NCBI GenBank assembly: GCA_947624715.1
Contig: CANQLO010000007.1
Span: forward strand, 1-53,544
DNA: 53,544 nt
Direction: 5' to 3'
Origin: an uncultured Clostridia bacterium
Lineage (GTDB): Bacteria > Bacillota_A > Clostridia > TANB77 > CAG-508
Shown here: one piece after another, positions 17,592 through 27,425 of the stretch
Numbering within the stretch: the stretch's first letter is position 1
Layout: each line of letters opens with the position of its first letter
Program-made: the position numbers and the translations under genes
The notes under the pieces: generated by a model
Database searches by the model: none
Seen by the model: only the letters and a program-made list of their open reading frames with translations
What the model was told of the DNA's origin: nothing

Positions 17592-18830
17592 TTACTCATT
17601 TACAACTATATACAATGCAGACCTTGTTCCATAATCTGCGTTTTCTAATATAGTTTCAGATGTTCCACGAGCACTTATTGGAAAATATAATGCATTATTT
17701 GAATGACTACCTCCTCTGTTTACTCTACTATTATATCCCAAACATTCCATAGTTCTATCATATACATTTCCAGCCATATCATATATATTGTTTATTTTAT
17801 ATTCTTCTTTAGAGCCTGTTGGATTTACATAATAAGACTCATAATTTCCTCTATTTTCTGAGTGAATTGTAATTTTAGCAATATTTTCATCACTACTTGT
17901 TGTCATCCATCTTAACACACTATCCCATTCACAGCCCCATATCATATGGCTTACAACACTTTCTGTATCTGTGATTGTTTTACTTAACTTATACATTATA
18001 TACCAGTCTTGATTTGCTATATCACTATTATTTTTTCTAACTACTGCTTTTTCTTTACTCAAATCTCCTGTTTCATACCTACCAATATAAAAACCTTTAT
18101 ATTTTTCTACACTTTTAACCATTTCGTTAAATTCATTTTGAAGTTGCATCTGGAAATCATAAGCATTTACAATACCATCTCTATTTAAATCTTCATTAAA
18201 TCCTGCTTTATTTAAATTTTCTATATTTCCATCATACATTGTTCCACTTGCAACATCTGAATTACTATTATTTGTAACAACTCCTGGCTCTCTATAACTT
18301 GTTGTACCAATGCCATATCCACCAGATGGCTCTTCTAATATTCCTTGATCATTTGGAAAAATATATAATCTTCCTTCATAATTATCCTGACTTCCATTTT
18401 GTAATTTTACCATTTCATTTATATTAGATACTGGTACCCATACAAATTCATTTTCTTTCTCATCTTGCACTACTATACCCTTACTTACAGTATTTGCTGA
18501 ATCTTCTGCTATCTTAAATCCTTCTGGAATTACTACACTTTGATTATCCTTATCTGTTAATATGCTCGTTGTTTCAAATATAGTTCCAGCCTTTTTTGCT
18601 TCTGTTATCTGTGATGAAATATTTTCTTCAGGTATAATACTATAATTTCCAGTAATTTCATTTTCATTATTATTTTCTATAATATTACTTTCTTGCATAT
18701 TATTTTCTTTTGCTATTTTTTTATCTTTTATTATAGAATCAATCATAAAAATATTTATTATTGTTGTAATTATAATTGCTACAATAAGAATGACAACTAC
18801 TAGTGAAATTCCTTTTACATTTTTTTTCAT
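17592..18830 (-). CDS. pilin-like N-terminal helix fused to a SUMF1/formylglycine-enzyme-like domain
   Basis: The 412-residue protein begins KKNVKGISLVVVILIVAIIITT, which resembles a type IV prepilin leader (short basic part, G, then ISLV) and a hydrophobic helix, though the glutamate at position 5 of mature pilins is absent. The C-terminal half has the SUMF1 hallmarks FVWVPVS, DMAGNVYDRT and NRGGSHSN before SARGTSE and a TRSALYIV ending. SUMF1 domains appear in formylglycine-generating enzymes and in many surface or receptor proteins without catalysis. The copper-site cysteines of true FGE are not evident. The AAAGGAG box is 35 bases from this ATG. Confidence 0.7.
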   Translation of the reverse strand: MKKNVKGISLVVVILIVAIIITTIINIFMIDSIIKDKKIAKENNMQESNIIENNNENEITGNYSIIPEENISSQITEAKKAGTIFETTSILTDKDNQSVVIPEGFKIAEDSANTVSKGIVVQDEKENEFVWVPVSNINEMVKLQNGSQDNYEGRLYIFPNDQGILEEPSGGYGIGTTSYREPGVVTNNSNSDVASGTMYDGNIENLNKAGFNEDLNRDGIVNAYDFQMQLQNEFNEMVKSVEKYKGFYIGRYETGDLSKEKAVVRKNNSDIANQDWYIMYKLSKTITDTESVVSHMIWGCEWDSVLRWMTTSSDENIAKITIHSENRGNYESYYVNPTGSKEEYKINNIYDMAGNVYDRTMECLGYNSRVNRGGSHSNNALYFPISARGTSETILENADYGTRSALYIVVNE

Positions 18831-18835
18831 ATGTA

Positions 18836-18849
18836 TTAGCTTATGCTAA
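18836..18849. promoter_or_regulatory. palindrome TTAGC-N4-GCTAA, candidate operator or hairpin
   Basis: The 14-base palindrome TTAGCTTATGCTAA lies just before the SUMF1 start codon. The same 14 bases occur at 51373-51386 upstream of the other SUMF1 gene, and I found them nowhere else in the window. Confidence 0.5.
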
Positions 18850-18850
18850 T

Positions 18851-18872
18851 TTAAACTAGCATATTCTCCTTT
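18851..18872 (-). promoter_or_regulatory. SD plus M-L-V mini-ORF in the SUMF1 leader
   Basis: AAAGGAG is followed three bases later by ATG-CTA-GTT-TAA (18851-18862), the same M-L-V-stop as in the ldh leader. The mini-ORF starts the palindrome ATGCTA-N8-TAGCAT. The real gene starts 20 bases after the mini-ORF stop. Confidence 0.5.
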
Positions 18873-18891
18873 CATATAATATAACAGTTAA

Positions 18892-18920
18892 ATTATATAT
18901 TATTGGTAATATCAAGTCAA
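18892..18920 (-). promoter_or_regulatory. sigma-A-type promoter of the SUMF1 gene
   Basis: On the minus strand TTGACT (18915-18920) and TATAAT (18892-18897) are separated by 17 bases. Transcription would start near 18885, just before the AAAGGAG and mini-ORF. Confidence 0.65.
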
Positions 18921-19028
18921 GAAAAATTAAAGATTTTAAATATTAAAAGAATAATTTAAAATTTAGACAAATATAGAATAATGGACGAACTCTAATAATA
19001 AATTAAAATTAACGAAAGTGAGGAATTT

Positions 19029-19553
19029 ATGTTTGTATGTAATTTTAAGTTAAATCACAAGAAAATAGCTAAATTAATTTTGTTGATAGTTGCAGTTATA
19101 ATTGTTGCTATAATTGCATTTTCTGTATATTCAATATTTAAGGCAGGAGTAAGTTCCAATGAAAATACAATTGAAAATAATACATTAGATATAACAACTA
19201 AAGATTATACTTTATTCTTGAAATTTGCTCATGAAAATATAGATGAATATGTAAATAAAACTGTAAATATAACTGGATATGTTTATAGAATGCCTGATTT
19301 TAATGATAACCAATTTGTTTTATCAAGAACTATGATTTTAAATTCAAGCAATAGTGCTGTAGTTGTGGGAATTCTATCAGAATGTGATAATGCTTCAAAT
19401 TATAAAGATGGCGATTGGGTAAAAGTTACTGGAACTATTATAAAAGGAAATTATAAAGGTGAAATGCCTGTTCTTAAAATAACTGCAATAGAAAAATGTG
19501 ATACTCCAGAAGATGAATTTGTTTATCCTCCTCTTGATGATAAAACTATATAG
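19029..19553 (+). CDS. membrane-anchored TIGR03943/DUF1980-like protein
   Basis: The 174-residue protein has one N-terminal helix (about 15-38) and an extracytoplasmic domain with VNITGYVYRM, FVLSRTMIL, KDGDWVKVTGTI and the ending EFVYPPLD. This pattern matches the C-terminal domain of the YcgQ family (TIGR03943/DUF1980), usually preceded by several membrane helices and encoded next to a YcgR-like permease. Here only one helix is present, no permease is adjacent, and the family's CC motif after the RF segment is replaced by NSSNS. Function is unknown. GTGAGG precedes the ATG. Confidence 0.65.
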   Translation: MFVCNFKLNHKKIAKLILLIVAVIIVAIIAFSVYSIFKAGVSSNENTIENNTLDITTKDYTLFLKFAHENIDEYVNKTVNITGYVYRMPDFNDNQFVLSRTMILNSSNSAVVVGILSECDNASNYKDGDWVKVTGTIIKGNYKGEMPVLKITAIEKCDTPEDEFVYPPLDDKTI

Positions 19554-19636
19554 AAAATTTATTTACCCCTCTTGACTATAAAACTATATAACCATTCTTT
19601 ACGATAAAACTATATAGAAAACTTATTTACCCCTCT
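19539..19636. repeat. tandem duplication of about 64 bp between convergent genes
   Basis: A 34-base unit beginning GATAAAACTATATAGAAAA and ending ACCCCTCT occurs at 19539-19572 and again at 19603-19636 with one mismatch. The first copy spans the stop codon of the TIGR03943-like gene; the second contains the stop codon of the convergent permease gene. A shorter related piece lies between them. Confidence 0.8.
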
Positions 19637-20727
19637 CTATCAAATATACTTCTTAATACTCCTTTATCTATTAAAGGAGTATATATTTCTTTTAAAACAA
19701 TTAAAAGAATTGGTCCTAAAATCATACCAAAAAATCCTATTAACTTATATCCTGTATACATTGCAACTAAAGTAAACACAGGATGTATTCCAATATGTTT
19801 ACTTACTAATTTAGGTTCTAGTATATTTCTTACAATTCCCATAATAGCCCATAAAATTATTACTGCAATTCCAAGTCTGATGTTACCATTTATAACTTCA
19901 ATAATTGCCCAAGGTGCCATCACTGCACCAGAGCCTAATATTGGAAGAGCATCTACAAAAGCAATTCCTAAACTAATCAAAAGAGGAAAGCCAACATTTA
20001 AGCCTATAATATTATATATAGTAAAACCAATTAATGAGATTAAAAAAGAAACAAAAATAAGAGTTGCTTCTGCTTTTAAATATTTTCCTAATTTTTGAGT
20101 AATTGAATGTAAATGTTTTGATATTTTTTTAGTCCATATATCTGGAATATGATGTTCCATTTGGTCAATCATATATATTTTATCTGTACACATAAAGTAT
20201 AATGATATGAGTACAAAAAATATTGACATTACTAAATTTGGTATCTTTGTTATCCAATTTCTTATTCCAATTAATAAATTTGTAATCCAAGTTGTAATTG
20301 ATGATATAAGCTCAGTTTGTGCATTTTCAATACTTTTAGATAAATCTATTGGTAATTTGTCAATTAAAGTATTTTTACTTGTTATGTTATTTATTAAACT
20401 TTGTATTCTGCCAAAATATTCTCCTGAATTTGAAAGTAAATTTGTTGCTTCATTAAATAAAGTAACTATTCCCCAACCAATGATTCCAACTAAAATAGCA
20501 ATAGACACAAAAATCACTAATATTGAACTTACACGTCTTGTCCATTTAAATTTTTTCATAAAAAATTTTATAATAGGTTCAAAAAAAAGAGCTAACACAA
20601 AGGCTATTAAGAATGGTATATAAAATACAGATAATTTAAAAATTACAAATAAGAGTAGTATTGTTAGCGCAAGACTGAATATACGCTTTATAACTTTACT
20701 CCAATAATTTATATCTGTAACCATCAT
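19627..20727 (-). CDS. AI-2E/YtvI-family permease
   Basis: The 366-residue membrane protein has the AI-2E transporter fold: an N-terminal helix pair, a central soluble stretch, then several helices with IAFVDALPILGSGAVMAPWAI near residues 260-280, MGIVRNILEPKLVSKHIGIHPV and a final GMILGPILLIVLKEI. In spore-formers the YtvI branch is linked to sporulation, but other members export ions or signal molecules, so the substrate is open. Two ATGs are adjacent; GGAG lies 3 bases before the first and 6 before the second, so the second may be used. Confidence 0.82.
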   Translation of the reverse strand: MMVTDINYWSKVIKRIFSLALTILLLFVIFKLSVFYIPFLIAFVLALFFEPIIKFFMKKFKWTRRVSSILVIFVSIAILVGIIGWGIVTLFNEATNLLSNSGEYFGRIQSLINNITSKNTLIDKLPIDLSKSIENAQTELISSITTWITNLLIGIRNWITKIPNLVMSIFFVLISLYFMCTDKIYMIDQMEHHIPDIWTKKISKHLHSITQKLGKYLKAEATLIFVSFLISLIGFTIYNIIGLNVGFPLLISLGIAFVDALPILGSGAVMAPWAIIEVINGNIRLGIAVIILWAIMGIVRNILEPKLVSKHIGIHPVFTLVAMYTGYKLIGFFGMILGPILLIVLKEIYTPLIDKGVLRSIFDREG

Positions 20728-20800
20728 ATTCTCCTTTTATGTTAGCTACTTATATTATATGCTTATTAAAGTTTTTTATGCTATTATTTTTTAGATTTAT

Positions 20801-20930
20801 ACTTATTTACTTTTGCTTTTAAGACCTTCATATTAAGGTTCATGCTTATTTACTTTCAACTTCTAAGTCTTTCATATTAAGGTTAATACTTATTTACTTT
20901 CAACTTCTAAGTCTTTCATATTAAGATTTA
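20801..20930. repeat. three tandem copies of about 44 bp from the pnp 3' end
   Basis: A unit with CTTATTTACTTT...CTTCATATTAAG recurs at about 20801, 20844 and 20888. The rightmost copy is the last codons and stop of pnp. The other two follow downstream and diverge more. The period is not a multiple of three, so they do not extend the protein. Confidence 0.8.
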
Positions 20931-23001
20931 TTCTTCCTTGATTATCTATTTCATTTACTTTAACAGTAACTTCATCTCCAATTGCTAGGACATCTTCAAC
21001 TTTTTCCACTCTTTTGCTAGATATCTTAGAGATGTGTAATAATCCTTCTTTTCCTCCTCCTAAATCTACAAATGCTCCAAATGGAACAATTTTTGAAACT
21101 ACTCCATTATATATTTTTCCAGCTTCAATATCTCTTGTTAAATCTTCAATAATTTTTAGAGCTTTTTCAGCATTATTTATATCTTCTGCATATATAAATA
21201 CATGTCCATCATCTTCAATATCAATCTTAACATTTGTTTCTTCTATTATTTTATTTATTGTCTTTCCACCTGAACCAATTACATCTTTAATCTTATCAAC
21301 TGGTACTAAAGTTTGAATGATTTTTGGAGCATATTTAGAAACGTCTTTTCTTACTTCTGGTATTGCTTTTAGAATAACTTCATCTATGATATAACTTCTT
21401 GCTTTTTGTGTTCTTTCAAATGCTTTTTCAATAATATCATAAGTTAATCCGTCTATTTTAATATCTACTTGAATTGCTGTAATTCCGTCTTTAGTTCCTC
21501 CAACTTTGAAATCCATATCTCCAAAGAAATCTTCAATATCTTGTATATCAGTCAATACTATATAATTTTCTGGATCATCTGGATTAGTAATAAGTCCTGT
21601 TGAAATTCCAGCTACTGGTTTCTTAATTGGAACACCTGCATCCATTAATGCTAATGTGCTTCCACAAATACTTGCTTGTGATGTTGATCCATTAGATTCT
21701 AGTACTTCTGAAACAACTCTAATAGTATAAGGGAACTCGTCTTCTGATGGTATTACTGGAGCTAATGCTCTTTCTGCTAAGGCACCATGTCCTATTTCCC
21801 TTCTTCCAGGTCCTTTTGATGGTTTAGCTTCTCCAACACTATATGATGGGAAATTATATTGATGAATATATCTTTTTGAAGTTTCACTATCTAATCCATC
21901 AAGTTCTTGCTCATCTTTTTTAGTTCCAAGTGTTACGATAGAAAGTACTTGAGTTTGTCCTCTTGAGAAAAGTCCACTACCATGTACTCTTGGAAGTAGA
22001 GCTACTTCTGCACTTAATGGTCTTATTTGATCAATAGCTCTTCCGTCTGGTCTTTTATTCTCTGTTAAAATCATTTTTCTAACACATGCTTTTTCTAAGT
22101 CATGAACAGATGTTGCTATGTCAAATGCATGCTCTTCTTCAGCATTTTCACCATACATTTCTATTGCTAGATTTTTAATTTCTTCTGCTACCTTATCAAC
22201 ATTATCATTTCTGACTTCTTTATCTGTATTTTGTACTGCTTCATACATTTCATTTTCAAACTTTTCAGTAACTGCTTGGTAAAATTCTGGAGTTACAGAA
22301 AAAGATTGATATTCAAATTTTGGTTTTCCAATTTCAGCTTTTATTGAAGAAATAAATTTGCATACATTTATTATTTCTTTATGAGCTTCTTTAATTGCTT
22401 GAAGCATTGTTTCATTAGGTATTTCATCTGCACCTGCTTCAATCATTGTTATTTTTGTTTCTGTTCCTGCAACAGTTAAATGTAATCTACTTCTTTTGTT
22501 TTCTTTCTCTGTTGGATTAATTATTATTTTATCATCTACATAACCAACTTGAACTGCAGCTGTTGGTCCAGCCCATGGAATATCTGATATAGAAAGTGCT
22601 GCTGATGTACCAATATTGGCACATACTTCTGGGCTAAAGTCTTGGTGGGCTGATAATACTGTGTTTACTATACAAACATCATTTCTAAAATCATGTGGAA
22701 ATAGTGGTCTTATTGGTCTATCAATAGCTCTTGAAATTAAGATTGCTTTATCTGCTGGTTTACCTTCTCTTCTATTAAAGCTTCCAGGTATTCTTCCAAC
22801 TGCATATAATTTTTCTTCATAGTCTACTGATAATGGAAAGAAATCAACTCCTTCCTTTGGTTCTTTTGATGCTGTTACATTTGTCATGACAACTGTTTCA
22901 CCATATCTTACTGTAACACTTCCATTTGCTTGATTAGCAAATTTTCCTGTTTCGATTGTTAATTTTCTTCCTGCTAATTCTGTTTCATAAATTTTAAACA
23001 T
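20890..23001 (-). CDS. pnp: polyribonucleotide nucleotidyltransferase
   Basis: PNPase degrades RNA from the 3' end with phosphate and is a core part of RNA turnover. The 703-residue protein has two RNase PH domains. The first contains PGSFNRREGKPADKAILISR; the second has RPDGRAIDQIRPLSAEV and GPGRREIGHGALAERAL. A KH domain (IKDVIGSGGKTINKI, about 562-576) and an S1 domain (GKIYNGVVSKIVPFGAFVDL) finish it. The length is normal. GAGGAGG precedes the ATG. rpsO lies upstream as in most bacteria, with a terminator between. Its stop lies in the first unit of a triplicated 44-bp sequence. Confidence 0.97.
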   Translation of the reverse strand: MFKIYETELAGRKLTIETGKFANQANGSVTVRYGETVVMTNVTASKEPKEGVDFFPLSVDYEEKLYAVGRIPGSFNRREGKPADKAILISRAIDRPIRPLFPHDFRNDVCIVNTVLSAHQDFSPEVCANIGTSAALSISDIPWAGPTAAVQVGYVDDKIIINPTEKENKRSRLHLTVAGTETKITMIEAGADEIPNETMLQAIKEAHKEIINVCKFISSIKAEIGKPKFEYQSFSVTPEFYQAVTEKFENEMYEAVQNTDKEVRNDNVDKVAEEIKNLAIEMYGENAEEEHAFDIATSVHDLEKACVRKMILTENKRPDGRAIDQIRPLSAEVALLPRVHGSGLFSRGQTQVLSIVTLGTKKDEQELDGLDSETSKRYIHQYNFPSYSVGEAKPSKGPGRREIGHGALAERALAPVIPSEDEFPYTIRVVSEVLESNGSTSQASICGSTLALMDAGVPIKKPVAGISTGLITNPDDPENYIVLTDIQDIEDFFGDMDFKVGGTKDGITAIQVDIKIDGLTYDIIEKAFERTQKARSYIIDEVILKAIPEVRKDVSKYAPKIIQTLVPVDKIKDVIGSGGKTINKIIEETNVKIDIEDDGHVFIYAEDINNAEKALKIIEDLTRDIEAGKIYNGVVSKIVPFGAFVDLGGGKEGLLHISKISSKRVEKVEDVLAIGDEVTVKVNEIDNQGRINLNMKDLEVESK

Positions 23002-23166
23002 TTTTACCTCCTCTTGTAATCAGTTAGACTGTAACCTCTATGATGTAAATTATATAATTTATATCATACAAGCTACTGGTCTTACTAATTACATAAAAAA
23101 TTTTATTAAAATAAATGTTACCTAAATCATAATTTTTATTTTAAATATTTGAAAATCAAAGAGTTT

Positions 23167-23207
23167 AAAAGCGAGCATATTAGTAATTATCTAATACGTT
23201 CGCTTTT
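23167..23207 (-). terminator. rho-independent terminator after rpsO
   Basis: A 16-base stem (AAAGCGAACGTATTAG with CTAATATGCTCGCTTT on the minus strand) encloses a 7-base loop and ends in a short T-run. It lies 7 bases past the rpsO stop. It should limit rpsO read-through into pnp, although partial read-through is common in this gene pair. Confidence 0.8.
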
Positions 23208-23213
23208 TATATA

Positions 23214-23480
23214 CTATTTTCTTAATCCTAATTTTGCAACTATGTCTCTGTATCTTTGAATATCTTTCTTAGATAAGTAGTTTAATAGATTTTTTCTATT
23301 TCCAACCATTTTATATAATCCTCTTCTTGAATGATTATCATTTGGGTTGTCTTTTAAATGTTCTGTTAATTCTGTAATTCTTTCTGTTAGAAGAGCTATT
23401 TGAACTTCTGGAGAACCAGTATCTTTGTCATCTCTTCTGTAAGTTTTGATAATTTCTTCTTTTCTTTCCTTTGTCATCAT
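23214..23480 (-). CDS. rpsO: 30S ribosomal protein S15
   Basis: S15 binds the central domain of 16S rRNA early in small-subunit assembly. The 88-residue protein has the canonical length and motifs: [47 protein letters not shown] and [18 protein letters not shown] lies 9 bases before the ATG; a second ATG follows directly. A folded leader upstream may allow S15 autoregulation. Confidence 0.98.
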   Translation of the reverse strand: MMTKERKEEIIKTYRRDDKDTGSPEVQIALLTERITELTEHLKDNPNDNHSRRGLYKMVGNRKNLLNYLSKKDIQRYRDIVAKLGLRK

Positions 23481-23528
23481 AGTTATACACCTCCTTATAT
23501 AAATTTAATCATAAAAATTATGACTTAT

Positions 23529-23577
23529 CCTTTAGCTGAGCCTTAGTGGTGTAATTATCCTAAGACTAAGTAAAAGG
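23529..23577 (-). promoter_or_regulatory. possible S15 autoregulatory leader hairpin
   Basis: In the minus-strand RNA an outer CCTTT/AAAGG pair encloses GTCTTAG pairing with CTAAGGC (one G-U). It sits about 50 bases upstream of rpsO. S15 leaders that bind the protein are known in several bacteria; this is a structural guess from pairing only. Confidence 0.35.
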
Positions 23578-23709
23578 TTTAACATTTAATATATTATCAT
23601 AAATTTTATAAAAAATCAATACTATTTTGACAATTATATGAAATAATAACAAAATTTGTCATTAAAGAATTAATTTACTATTATGCATTTTTATTACATC
23701 TTGAATTTA

Positions 23710-23815
23710 TGTCAAAAACCTCCGTCCCTACTGACATGTCAAAAAACTCCGTCCCAATTGACATGTCAAGAATCTCCGTCCCTACTGACATCAAGAATCT
23801 CCGTCCTCAATGACA
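23710..23815. repeat. four tandem REP-like units
   Basis: Four units of 25-27 bases lie head to tail at 23710, 23737, 23764 and 23791, each with TGTCA or TCA at the start, core CTCCGTCC and TGACA at the end. The last unit contains the final codons and stop of dnaE on the minus strand. There are no spacers, so this is not a CRISPR array. Confidence 0.9.
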
Positions 23816-26800
23816 TTGACATTTTCGTTTCCTGCAATTTCTTCAAATTCACCTATAATTTCATCTGTTGCATATATTGCTCCTGATGATTTTTGCTCAT
23901 CACCTTGAATAACTACTATTGCTAAATTATTTTTGTCACCTGTAAAAAATTTGATAGCTCCTCTTAACTTTTCCTTTTGTTCTTCATTCAAGTTAGTTAT
24001 ATTTATTTCTAGATGCTTTCTTCCATTTTCTTTTAGTTCTGTTATTGTGTTTGCAATTATGCTTATATCTGTTTCATCCTTTATGCTTATTCTTCCATTA
24101 ATCATAATAAGATTTTCTTCCATAAGTAATCTATTACAGTTATTGTAGCAACTTTCAAAAACAATAATTTCACAACTTCCATATAAATCTTCTACTGTAA
24201 CAAATGCCATAACCTTATTATTTTTAGTAAATTTCTTTTTTACACTGCTAATAACTCCTGCAAAAGTTACCTGCTTTCCATCTTCTAAATCACATCTTCC
24301 TTCTGTTTCAAGTTGTTCTAAAGCTTGTTCAATTTGCATTGTATTAAGATTTGTTGTTTCTTCTATTTGTTTTCTATATTTTTCAAGAGGATGACCTGAA
24401 ATATAGATTCCAAGCATTTCTTTCTCCATTGATAAAAGTTCTTTTTCAGTATATTCTTTTACTTCATTAAAGTTATATTTCATTTTTTGTATATCTTCTT
24501 CTGTATTTGATATATCAAACATTGTTATCTGGTTAGAATAATCTTTTCTATTTGAATCTGCAATAGTGTCAATAATTTGCTCATATGATGCAATTAGAGT
24601 ACTTCTTGTTTTGCCCAAATTGTCAAATGCTCCTGATTTTATTAAACTTTCTATACATTTTTTATTTACAGATTCTCCATAAATTCTTTCTGCAAAGTCT
24701 GTAAAGTCTTTATATTCTCCATTTTCTTCTCTTTCTTTTACTATTGCATCTACAGCTGCTATTCCAACATTTTTAATACTTCCTAGTCCAAATCTTATGC
24801 TATCACCTTTTGCTGTAAATTTTGTAAAACTTTTATTTATATCTGGTTTAAGTATTTTTAAATTTAATCTTTTACATTCATTTATGTATATTGGAACTTT
24901 TCCTAAATTGCCTAAAAAGCTGTTAAGCATTGCTGCCATAAATTCTGCTGGATAGTATGCTTTTAGATATGCTGTTTGATAAGCAACAACTGCATAACAT
25001 GCTGCATGGGATTTATTAAATGCATATTTCGCAAATTCTGCCATTTCATCAAATATTTTATTAGCTGATGCTTCATCTATTCCATTTCTAATACAGCCTG
25101 GTATCTCAACATTTCCATTTTCGTCAAGTTTTCCATGTACAAAGTTTTCTCTTTCTTTTGCCATTACATCTAGCTTTTTCTTTCCCATTGCACGTCTAAC
25201 TAAATCAGCTCTTCCTAAAGAATATCCTGCTAAGTCTCTTACTATTTGCATAACTTGCTCTTGATACACCATACATCCATAGGTAACCTCTAATATTGGC
25301 TTTAAAGATGGATGTGTGTATACTGCATTAGCAGGGTCCTTTTTATTTGCAATATATCTTGGTATTTGGTCCATTGGTCCGAGGTCTATATAGTGAAACT
25401 CCTGCTATAATGTCTTCTAGACAATCTGGTTTTAGCTCCTTCATAAAGTTTGTCATCCCTTGACTTTCAAATTGGAATATTCCAATAGAATCTCCGTCTT
25501 GCCATAGTTTATATACTTTAGGATCATTCATCTCTTTGTCAAATTCTACATCAACACCTTGGTTTTCTTTTATTAAATCTTTTGCATCTCTTATAACTGT
25601 TAATGTTCTAAGTCCTAAAAAGTCCATTTTTAGAAGTCCAAGTTCTTCTAGTGTTGTCATTATATATTGTGTAGAAATTATCCCATCTCTTGCATATAAT
25701 GGAACATAATTAACAACAGGTTCCCTTGCTATAATAATTCCGCAAGCATGAGTTGAAGCCTGTCTTGGCATACCTTCTAATGCCATTGCAATATCTAATA
25801 TTTTCTTTATTTCTGGATTTGTATCATATAATTCTTTAAACTCTCTATTTATCTCCAATGCTTTTGCTATCGTTATATGAACTTCATTAGGAATCATTTT
25901 TGTTAGACTGTTTGCTTCTGAGAATGGAAAATCTAACACTCTTGCAACATCTCTAATTACCATTTTAGCAGCCATGGTACCAAATGTAATAATCTGTGAT
26001 ACATGGTCTGCACCATATTTATTAGATACATAATCAATTACTTGTTCTCTTTTTTCAAAATCAAAGTCTATATCAAAATCTGGCATACTTATTCTTTCTG
26101 GATTTAAGAATCTTTCAAAAATAAGTCCATATTTAATCGGATCAATGTCTGTTATTCCCATAGCATAAGCAACTATTGATCCAGCTCCTGAACCTCTACC
26201 TGGTCCTACTGGAATGTCATGTGTTTTTGCAAAATTTACATAGTCCCAAACTATCAAGAAATAATCAACATATCCCATCTTATTTATTACATCTAATTCA
26301 TAACTTTCTCTATCGAGAATTTCTTGTGATACATTTTTACCATATCTCTTTTTTATTCCATCGTCTGTTAGCTTTTTAATATAATCAAAGTGAGTTGCAT
26401 ATTCTTCTGGGACATCATACTTTGGTAATATAGTGTGTCCAAATTCAAACTCTACATTGCATTTTTCTGCTACTTTAACAGTATTTTCAATAGCCTCTGG
26501 AACTGCTTTAAAATAATCAATCATTTCTTCTGGAGACTTAATATAAAGTTCATCTGTATCAAATCTCATTCTATCTTCATCAGACATTCTTTTTCCTGTT
26601 TGAATACATAAAAGAACCTCATGATTATAAGCATCTTCCTTTTTTAGATAATGTGAATCATTTGTTGCTAATAATGGTATATCTAACTCTCTAGACATTT
26701 GTATTAGTTTTTGATTTACTAATGCCTGTTCTTTTATTCCATTATTTTGTATTTCAAGATAATAATCTTCTCCAAAAAGATTTTTATACCAAAGAGCTGC

Positions 26801-27277
26801 TTTTTTTGCCCCTTCCATATCACCTTTGTTTATATACATTGGAATTTCTCCTGCTAAACAAGCAGATGAACATATAAGTCCTTCGTGGTATTTTTCTAAA
26901 ACTTCTTTATCTATTCTAGGCTTGTAATAAAATCCATCTGTAAATCCTAAAGATACAAGTCTAGTCAAATTTTTATATCCTTCATTATCCTTTGCAAGTA
27001 ATATTAAATGATTATACTTACCATCAATCATTGGGTCTTTATCTGTTAACTTTCTTGGTGCTACATATACTTCACATCCTATTATTGGCTTTACTCCATT
27101 TTCTTTACATGCTTTGTAAAAATCAATTACACCAAACATAACACCATGGTCAGTTATTGCCATAGCATCCATTCCAAGTTCTTTTGCTCTTACAGGTAGA
27201 TCTTTGATTCGATTTGCTCCATCTAATAAACTAAATTCACTGTGAACATGTAGGTGTACAAACTTTCCATTTAACAT
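23791..27277 (-). CDS. dnaE: DNA polymerase III alpha subunit DnaE, read through a +1 frameshift at CGG
   Basis: This replicative polymerase acts in primer extension and is essential in Firmicutes that also have PolC. The joined protein of 1161 residues begins with a PHP domain (FVHLHVHSEFSLLDGANR). It has the palm with PDFDIDFDFEKREQVI and MDFLGLRTLTVIRD, then the fingers and clamp-binding region and a C-terminal OB domain. Frame 0 ends shortly after VSLYRP-R-TNGPN. Skipping the C of the in-frame CGG at 25379-25381 gives SLYRPGPMDQIPRYI, the near-invariant family sequence. Without the shift a 644-residue fragment would lack the whole C-terminal half. The last codons (VIEDGDS) and the stop come from a REP-like repeat. 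Confidence 0.9.
25379..25381 (-). other. CGG +1 recoding site in dnaE
   Basis: The coding strand reads AGA CCT CGG ACC. Leaving out the C at 25381 gives CCT GGA CCA ATG, restoring RPGPM. The frame-0 stop comes 12 codons after the CGG. Confidence 0.8.
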
Positions 27278-27350
27278 TATTTCTTGCTCCTTGTTTTTTC
27301 TTGCATTATACCACCTAAAATTTTATTTTTCAACTGTTAATGTCAATGGG

Positions 27351-27411
27351 TGTCAATGGGGACGGAGGTTTTTGACATAAGCATTGTCAAAAACCTCCGT
27401 CCCCATTGACA
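27351..27411. repeat. perfect inverted pair of REP-like units
   Basis: Two identical 27-base units (27351-27377 and 27385-27411) face each other across 7 bases in the divergent dnaE/mutS2 intergenic region. As RNA or single-stranded DNA they would form a 27-bp hairpin. The sequence begins TGTCAATGGGGACGGAGG. Confidence 0.9.
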
Positions 27412-27425
27412 CTCATTGACAACTA

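Noticed and set aside
23710..23815. Tandem 27-bp units as a CRISPR array
   Set aside because: The units touch each other without spacers and similar units occur elsewhere singly and inverted.
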